From an uncultured Muribaculaceae bacterium (GTDB lineage Bacteria; Bacteroidota; Bacteroidia; Bacteroidales; Muribaculaceae), in assembly GCA_938039795.1 (NCBI GenBank), contig CALHWU010000207.1, positions 1 through 8,117 of the forward strand: DNA of 8,117 bases, given 5' to 3'. Positions 1-6,200 of this stretch are shown here, in pieces. The number at the start of each line of letters is the position of its first letter. Position 1 is the first letter of the stretch. Position numbers and translations under genes: made by a program. The notes under the pieces are model-generated. The model did not search any database. It saw only the letters and a program-made list of their open reading frames with translations, and was not told the DNA's origin.

Positions 1-124
1 TGGCTGAACATATGATACGCCAGAAAGGAGTTTTGGTCTTCCATGAGAAGATCTTGCAGACAAACTGCCAGATGCCACCGAATAAAACGGAGAGCCACAT
101 TCTTAATGTGATGTTCTTTTTCAT
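1..124 (-). CDS. N-terminal fragment of a small membrane-anchored protein, unknown function (runs off the left edge)
   Basis: The minus strand starts with ATG at 124-122 and stays open to the window edge, giving 41 codons. The peptide begins MKKNITLRMWLSVLFGGIWQ and continues with more Trp, Phe and Ile residues and a Lys-rich patch (KIFSWKTKT). That is typical of a short cytoplasmic N-terminus leading into a membrane segment. The coding look (MKK start, amphipathic pattern) is much better than that of the overlapping plus-strand reading frame. It diverges from the sigma-factor operon. I do not recognise the family. Similar short Trp-rich membrane N-termini occur on several Bacteroidales envelope proteins, so this may anchor a larger domain beyond the edge. 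No convincing promoter or Shine-Dalgarno sequence is visible upstream. Confidence 0.6.
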   Translation of the reverse strand, partial: MKKNITLRMWLSVLFGGIWQFVCKIFSWKTKTPFWRIICSA

Positions 125-264
125 CGTTATTACTTATGTTGATTTTTTAATAAAGAGTCCATATTTCCGGTCAATCTATCATCATGTCTCAACTTTTGCC
201 CGAGATATGTTCAAAATTCTTAACATAAATTGATTCATATGGCTTAACATTCAAATATTTTCAA
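125..264. other. AT-rich divergent intergenic region
   Basis: This stretch separates the left-edge minus-strand gene from the plus-strand operon. It is AT-rich with no convincing ORF of its own, tRNA-like fold or long inverted repeat. On the minus strand I found no TAnnTTTG box at a sensible distance from ATG 124, so the promoter of that gene is unassigned. Confidence 0.5.
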
Positions 265-272
265 TATATTTG
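265..272 (+). promoter_or_regulatory. Candidate Bacteroidota -7 box (TATATTTG) for the sigma/RyR/SIR2-TIR/STAND operon
   Basis: TATATTTG matches the Bacteroidota -7 consensus TAnnTTTG exactly. Transcription would begin a few bases downstream, about 20-30 nt before the small leader ORF (ATG 299/305) and about 145 nt before the sigma gene. No TTTG -33 box sits 19-20 bp upstream; the sequence there is GGCTTAAC. Either the promoter is weak or regulated, or a non-housekeeping sigma factor recognises the -33 region. Autoregulation by the first gene of the operon is possible but not shown. Confidence 0.5.
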
Positions 273-304
273 CGCTTGTTAACCTGTCACAACATGCGAT
301 GGCA

Positions 305-424
305 ATGAAAAAACTTATTAGCACCGGTTCTCTACTATTGGCTACTCCATACTTTACACCTCTACGATGCTGGTCGGGAACACTCGCTGCTACATTACAC
401 CCATTGCCGTTATCTCCATACTGA
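305..424 (+). CDS. Possible 39-codon leader peptide, translationally coupled to the sigma gene
   Basis: A short reading frame starts at ATG 305 (an in-frame ATG at 299 would add Met-Ala) and ends at TGA 422-424. Its N-terminus, MKKLISTGSLLLATPY, looks like a secretion signal or short membrane segment: two Lys residues, then a hydrophobic run. The stop overlaps the preferred sigma-gene start as TGATG, a common arrangement for translational coupling. It lies 32 nt beyond the last base of the -7 box at 265-272, a leader length similar to that of the gene at 7597. The C-terminal half is Leu/Pro/Ser/Thr-rich and looks unstructured. It could be a real small membrane peptide, a regulatory leader, or chance. 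Nothing in the sequence gives it a biochemical function. Confidence 0.35.
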   Translation: MKKLISTGSLLLATPYFTPLRCWSGTLAATLHPLPLSPY

Positions 425-990
425 TGATGATAATCACCGATCAAGAAATAATAAAAGGATTAATAGACCGGAATAATAGGATAACCCATTATTTTTTCTT
501 TGTCAAGTGCCGACCGCTCCTGACCGCTATTATGCGGATCGTATTCAGCCATCCGGTAGAATACGATGAGATGGTCAATGAACTTTATCAATATATGCTT
601 GCTGACAACGGTGCGAAACTTCGCCAGTTTCAGTTTCGCAGCTCCGTCTATCAATGGATGAAAGTCGTCGCTACCAGATTCTTCATCCGACATCGTGACT
701 CCATGATCGACGATATCTCAAAAGAGCCACTTTATGAAAAGTCAGATACCGTCAAAATGGTGGACACTGAGGAGATCGCATCCCAAAAGATCGATGTCTA
801 CAGGCTACTTGATCTAATGGAAAACAGACGTTACGCTGAAGCGATTCGACGGCTTATCCTTGAAGATACGGATCCCGAAAAGTATGCTTCCGAAATCGGA
901 GTGACTGCTGATAATCTATACAATATAAAAAAACGCGCAATGACGGCACTCACACGCATTGCTATTAAATACTACGGCTATGGACGATAA
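424..990 (+). CDS. RNA polymerase sigma-70-family (ECF-like) sigma factor
   Basis: This 188-aa protein probably binds core RNA polymerase and directs it to a specific promoter set, perhaps its own operon. Residues ~6-92 resemble sigma region 2: EIIKGLIDRNN, then FFFVKCRPLL, a YDEMVNELYQYM segment and QFRSSVYQWMKVVATRFFI, the core-binding and -10-recognition helices. Residues ~127-182 form a region-4-like helix-turn-helix (YAEAIRRLIL, then YASEIGVTADNLYNIKKRA). Region 3 is absent, as in ECF-type factors. I prefer the ATG pair at 424/427 because it forms a TGATG overlap with the upstream small ORF. An ATG at 367 in the same frame would add 19 residues that do not look sigma-like. The 3' end overlaps the next gene by 11 bp. 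The target promoters cannot be read from this window. Confidence 0.8.
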   Translation: MMIITDQEIIKGLIDRNNRITHYFFFVKCRPLLTAIMRIVFSHPVEYDEMVNELYQYMLADNGAKLRQFQFRSSVYQWMKVVATRFFIRHRDSMIDDISKEPLYEKSDTVKMVDTEEIASQKIDVYRLLDLMENRRYAEAIRRLILEDTDPEKYASEIGVTADNLYNIKKRAMTALTRIAIKYYGYGR

Positions 991-1927
991 CCGACACCAT
1001 ATATCCGACGAGCTCCTCGCTGCCTTTCTTGACGGCGACGTCAACTCTGATGAAACGAACGAGGTTTTATCTGTGATCGGCAAAGATAAAGAGTTGGCGG
1101 AAATCATGGCTCTCTCTGATGCAATTGATTCTGAGACGCAAAACGAAGAGCTCAGAATCATTCCCATGGGGGCACTTGCGGCAGCAAATCCGAATAATCT
1201 GTGCTCATTTGAGTGCGAGGCGTTCATCCTTCAGCACTTGGACTATGATATTGAGCACTGGACTCTTCTTGAAACCGCCAAAGCAAATAACTGGTTAAGA
1301 GAGGAAGGAACACCGCTGCATCACGTCGGCAGATTACTCGAACTGAAAGGACTTCACGTGGAGCGTAAATATGACGCTACCTTAAAAGATATTGAATCGG
1401 CACTCGATCAGGGATACGAAGTGATTGCCATTGTCGACAGGAATCTATTGACGGGGGCCGACGCTCAGTCTGAACCATCATCTACGCAATATCACGCCAT
1501 TTATATGACATCGGTTGAAACTGCCACTGATGATATTGAGTATCTCAACCTGGAGACACTTCGGGATGAAAGAGTCGAACGCGAAGATTTCATGAAAGCC
1601 TGGAAATGTAGCAGCTGTTACATTGTAAAAATTGCAAGAACAGTTTCAGGTTATAATCCACAACCTATAAATGTAGAGGATATTGATCTTGATGCCGACC
1701 TTGAAGAACTGACCGAAGCAATAGCGGAAAACGCTCACGACATCTGGGCCCGTGCCCGCATGGACGAAGGCTGGACTTATGGCCCGCTACGTGATGACGC
1801 AAAGATGCAGCATCCCGACCTCGTTCCCTATTCACGGCTTCCAGAAAGCGAAAAAGAATATGACCGCCTGATGGCCATGAACACCCTCCGCCTCGTGCGC
1901 CGCCTCGGCTATAAAATAATTAACTGA
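980..1927 (+). CDS. Anti-sigma-like / C39-like cysteine peptidase / RyR domain protein
   Basis: The protein has 315 aa in three parts. Residues ~7-50 (HISDELLAAFLDGDVNSDE, then helices) resemble the N-terminal helical segment of Bacteroidota anti-sigma-type proteins. Residues ~70-217 resemble a C39-like papain-fold domain: a Cys in NLCSFEC (Cys75, with Cys79 as alternative), His172 in YHAIYM, then YLNLE, where Asn190 stands where C39 enzymes usually have Asp, and a closing DFMKAW. Residues ~244-313 are a clear RyR domain (AIAENAHDIWARARMDEGW, TYGPLRDD, HPDLVPYSRLPESEKEYDR), the module named after ryanodine receptors and also found in bacteria. I chose ATG 980, which overlaps the sigma gene by 11 bp; a TTG at 959 would add seven residues. 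No signal peptide or membrane segment is visible, so it is probably cytoplasmic. Its role as a regulator of the adjacent sigma factor is inferred from position and N-terminus. The RyR assignment is the firmest part. Confidence 0.82.
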   Translation: MDDNRHHISDELLAAFLDGDVNSDETNEVLSVIGKDKELAEIMALSDAIDSETQNEELRIIPMGALAAANPNNLCSFECEAFILQHLDYDIEHWTLLETAKANNWLREEGTPLHHVGRLLELKGLHVERKYDATLKDIESALDQGYEVIAIVDRNLLTGADAQSEPSSTQYHAIYMTSVETATDDIEYLNLETLRDERVEREDFMKAWKCSSCYIVKIARTVSGYNPQPINVEDIDLDADLEELTEAIAENAHDIWARARMDEGWTYGPLRDDAKMQHPDLVPYSRLPESEKEYDRLMAMNTLRLVRRLGYKIIN

Positions 1928-1956
1928 AACTTGTAAGCAACAATATATTTACCGCT

Positions 1957-3297
1957 ATGCTTAAGAATTACGACATAAACAAACTGGCATCAGATTTTAT
2001 AGATATCTCCTCTAATATTATTCCTGTCATAGGAGACGGAGCAATATTCTATAAAGATGACAACAATAAACGTGTTCCGCTGTTTCGATACATAATTGAC
2101 AGCTTTAAGAAAGAGTATCCTGACATCCAAATCCCATGTAACAACAGGGCAGATCTGTTTATCCTTACATGCATATCGCATGAGATAGACACCTCCATGT
2201 TTCAGGCAAAATATCGACGCTACATCAATGATGCAAGAAAGGCCCAAAAAATTGAACTTGATCCGCTCGTGCTTGATTTCCTGACAGTATTTCATTTTCC
2301 GGTAATCATCACAACCAGTTGTTTCACATATATTGAGGAAGCTATAAATAAACAGTTATCTTCTTCTAAATACAGACCGGTGATTTATAACCCCAAGGAC
2401 AATAATTCCATTTCACTGGACAATTCGGTCTATCATTTGTTCGGCAATGCTGAAGACCGTTTTTCCGACTGGGTATACAATGAGGATATGCTTCTTGAGT
2501 TTTTTCATAAACTGCACTCTCCAGATTTTTCATGTACAAATCTAAGTGACTATGTGAATCGGTCCAAATCATCCCTTATGGTTCTTGATTGCGGTTTACC
2601 CGACTGGCTATTCCGTTTTTTATGGTATACAATCGAATATCCCGAAAAAAAGCGTCAGGGATATTGGCTTAATGACAACCTTAACATAGAATTAAGTCAC
2701 TTTCTTGAGAATATATCATATTCACCGATTGATACTGTAACTGAGTTCCTGACCCAGACAACCGCCTTAAAACGCAAGGAACTTGCCGAGGAAATAAAAC
2801 AAGACCAGCCTAAAGAATATGACTTATTTATCTCATACGCAGGAGAAGACGAACAGATTGCAAAAAAACTATATGATAATCTTCTGGCTATGGGATTCAC
2901 AGTCTGGTACGACCGGCGTGGTGACAGCGAGATAAAGGCCGGGGACAAATATGTCGCGAAATTTGCTGAAGGGATCCGGCAATCGAAAAGAGCAGTAACG
3001 ATAATTACTGAAAATTATATCTGTGGCGTACAGGATCCTTATCGTGGATTGTGTGAGGAAACAAGATTAATCAAACAGAAAGCCCTGGAATATATAGCAG
3101 AAGAAAAAGAATATTCGTTTTGCATCCCGGTCCTGATTGAAGGGAGGTCTTTTTACAAGAAACGTTTAGACACCTCTTTTGTTGAACAGTGGGCTGAGTT
3201 CGTTACGTCCATAGAAGGCGGACTAGCCGATCTGTTCACGGGAACAAATATGCATATTACCAATTCTACCGATCCTCAACTCCCGTCAAACATATGA
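1957..3297 (+). CDS. SIR2-like domain + TIR domain fusion, probable NAD+-consuming effector
   Basis: This is a 446-aa cytoplasmic protein. Residues ~10-225 match the bacterial SIR2-like fold: IIPVIGDGAI (position of the GAGxS loop, 22-30), FPVIITTSCFTYIEEAI (position of the TTNYD strand, 114-130), VYHLFGN with the conserved His160, and SLMVLDCGLPDWLFRFLW (206-223). The catalytic Asn expected after TT is Ser121/Cys122 here, so the SIR2 part may be inactive or only bind ligand. Residues ~287-395 form a TIR domain: YDLFISYAGED, GFTVWYDRRGD, IKAGD, then Glu367/Glu368 in GLCEE at the position of the NADase glutamate. TIR domains of this type cleave NAD+, so this is the likely effector. It begins 29 bp after the RyR gene, and its TGA overlaps the STAND start as ATGA, suggesting coupled, stoichiometric production. 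It could instead be a signalling enzyme rather than a lethal one. Confidence 0.85.
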   Translation: MLKNYDINKLASDFIDISSNIIPVIGDGAIFYKDDNNKRVPLFRYIIDSFKKEYPDIQIPCNNRADLFILTCISHEIDTSMFQAKYRRYINDARKAQKIELDPLVLDFLTVFHFPVIITTSCFTYIEEAINKQLSSSKYRPVIYNPKDNNSISLDNSVYHLFGNAEDRFSDWVYNEDMLLEFFHKLHSPDFSCTNLSDYVNRSKSSLMVLDCGLPDWLFRFLWYTIEYPEKKRQGYWLNDNLNIELSHFLENISYSPIDTVTEFLTQTTALKRKELAEEIKQDQPKEYDLFISYAGEDEQIAKKLYDNLLAMGFTVWYDRRGDSEIKAGDKYVAKFAEGIRQSKRAVTIITENYICGVQDPYRGLCEETRLIKQKALEYIAEEKEYSFCIPVLIEGRSFYKKRLDTSFVEQWAEFVTSIEGGLADLFTGTNMHITNSTDPQLPSNI

Positions 3298-6200
3298 ATC
3301 CCTACATAAATCTAAAATCCTATACAGAGGCCAATTCCAAATATTTCAAAGGCCGGGATAACGAGATCGCAGAGATCCTGGCTATTTTGAAACAGTCTGA
3401 TGTCATTGTACTTTACAGTGAGTCAGCCGAGGGTAAGAGCTCGCTTCTTGGAGCCGGATTAACTCCAAGGTTGCGGCAGATGGGCTATATACCTGTCAAT
3501 ATCGTTTTCACAGATGAGGAGTTCCGCAATCCCAATCCGGATTTTGACAGGATCATTATCGGACGCATTGAGGATATGCTTATGCGTCTCAACGAACAGA
3601 CCGACGAACAATTAAACCGATCCGAGAATAGCGGTTCATCAATATCAAACAAATTGACTCCTCCAAGTTATTCCCGGCATATCAATGAATCGGAATTTTA
3701 TGAGTGGATTTCAACTGCCGAAATCGATGTTTCCGATGATAACGATGAAGCAAGACAACTGACACGCAACGCTTGGTGGCTTTTACGAAATTTCGCTGTA
3801 GAGCGTTATGCCGCCCGATTTCATTTCGTTCTTGTCTTTGACCAGTTTGAGGAAGTTTTCTCACAGCCTGATTTAGAGTGGACCGATCAGCTCTTCGAAT
3901 GGTTGGAAAAACTATACTCTGACAAATGTCCTGACTCGGTCGCTGACCGTCTGCTTAAGATTGAAGCAGAAAATGATGCTTTCCTCAAATTCAACACACG
4001 CCGGTCGTTCAAGGAAATTTTTTCCATGCGAAATGAATACATCGGCGACTTGGATTACTGGGGGATCCAGAAACATTTCATGCCCGAGCTTAAAAGCTCC
4101 CGCTACTGCCTTAAGCCTCTGACTCTCAATGAAGCCTCCGAGGTTGTTAATCTCGGTTTCAAGGACAATCCTGAGGTTAAAGATCAAATACTTTCTGCCG
4201 TAACCGGGATCTCCATTGATGCGCTTCCCCAGGCAGACGAAGATATTCCACGTATACAGGCCATGCTCTTGTCTATTATCTGTAGCGCTCTTTCACAATC
4301 CGAGGTCGATAACGATATTCTCAAAGCATTAAAAGTCGGCGACAGAGATGTCCTTCAGAGAATAGTCTATGATGTATATCGTTCCCAGATGAGGGAATGT
4401 CACGTTTCAGGTACTGATCGTAAAAATATTGAGCAAGCGCTGATTGACAGTAATGGCAAGAGAGTACGCATCAAGACATCGACCCCTTCATTAAAAGATA
4501 TCAACTTCGATTCCAAATATAAAAATCCGCTTAAACGTCAGGGGATCATACGATCCAGCAAGATAAATGGCGAAGAATATGTGGAATTTGTTCATGATCA
4601 GCTTGCCAATGCGATCTTTAGACAGGAAACTAAATCAAAAAAATTACGTAGAGCGGTTGCCAGTGTGTTATTTGTCATGCTGGCATGTATTATAGTTTTT
4701 GCTCTTTGGATACGTAGCGTAATGACTTTCGATTCTGCTACAATTCCTTCTAACAGATTAGATAAATATTCCTTAACCCTTGTTGATGAAAGCATCAAAG
4801 ATGTATTGATCCTGACTGGCAACGGGTCGTTGGAGAATAATTCAGTTGTCGAGTCATATATCTTAAAGGATTATGAGGAATCCTATATCTATATCCAACA
4901 CAATAAGAGCCTGAACTCCTTGACGATAATGCCTCACAGTAAAAATCATGATATCACTATTTATATTAATGATGATTTATTACTGAAAAACGTCATCATC
5001 GCTGATAGTGTTAAAAATTTGATAATCGATATTGACAATAATATTGGATTCTGCCAAATAGAGATAGGTAAGGGGACAAAAAACATAAAAATCAGGCCAC
5101 GTAACCAATATACGGAGATCCGTTCTCTGGATGGAAGTTATAAATGTGTTAACGACCGATGGTGGAATTTCAACGACTCCACTCTCATTTATATCCCACA
5201 GCAATTAAAGGAATACCGTTTTTTTGCTTTCCCTTTTTCCTTTAGTTCTGCAGAATATGATCAGAATGATTATTTCAACATTCCGTCACACGGAGGGACT
5301 TTGGATCTCCGCGAATTTTCGCATATTAAGGAGATCGGAGAGAATGCATTTGCTCACAGCCTATATGACTCTGTAATTCTTCCCGAAAATCTTGAAGAAA
5401 TCAAAGACAGGGCTTTTGCCGATTGCAGGAACTTGAAACAGATTGTCATACCGGCATCTGTCACAGATATTGCTGCATCTGCTTTCGATGACAACTGCGA
5501 GCTTATATTCGAGCGCCAATTTTCATATGACGAGCTCAAACTCAATTATGATAACACTTATATCAACAGATTAAGAATACCACAACGCAGGGGCACGCTG
5601 GATCTAAGCGGACTGTCACATATTAAAACAATCAGAGGCAGCGCATTTGAGCACAGCCGTTTTGACTCCATTATTCTGCCTGAAAAGCTAGAAGCCATTA
5701 ATGATAATGCTTTTTCTAAATGTAAGAACTTGAAACGGATTGTCATACCGGCAACCGTTAAAGGAATTGAAGCATCTGCTTTCGATAATAGTTGCGAAGT
5801 TGTATTCAAGCATAATTTTTCATCTGATGAAATCACAATTGATAATGATACAATAATCGAAAAGTTGAATATAACTCAACGCCGGGGCACACTGGATTTA
5901 AGTGGGTTGTCACAAATAAAAGAAATTGGAATCGGAGCATTCAAGCATAGTCGATATGACTCAATCATTCTTCCTGAAAGTCTTGAATCTATTAACTATA
6001 TGTCTTTTGCTCATTGTAAAAACTTGAAACGTATTATTATCCCGGCATCAGTCAAAAAAATAGACTATTCAGCATTTGATGACAGTTGCGAGGTCGTATT
6101 CAAGCGCGATTTTTCCTCTGATGAAGTTATAACGAGCAACGATACTATTATCGGATTAAGAATACATCAACGTCGGGGTACACTGGATTTACGCGAGCTT

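Noticed and set aside
12..233. 73-codon plus-strand frame at the left edge
   Set aside because: It overlaps the better minus-strand start at 124, has no family resemblance, and its second half lies in AT-rich intergenic sequence.
367..423. Extension of the sigma factor to ATG 367
   Set aside because: The extra 19 residues do not resemble a sigma N-terminus, whereas ATG 424/427 places region 2 at a normal distance from the start and forms a TGATG junction.
959..979. TTG start for the RyR protein
   Set aside because: ATG 980 is seven codons later, is a stronger start and still overlaps the sigma gene. The extra residues add nothing recognisable.
5354..5836. Minus-strand frames opposite the LRR repeats
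   Set aside because: Their mutual similarity is only a reflection of the plus-strand tandem repeats, and they have no promoter or coding features.
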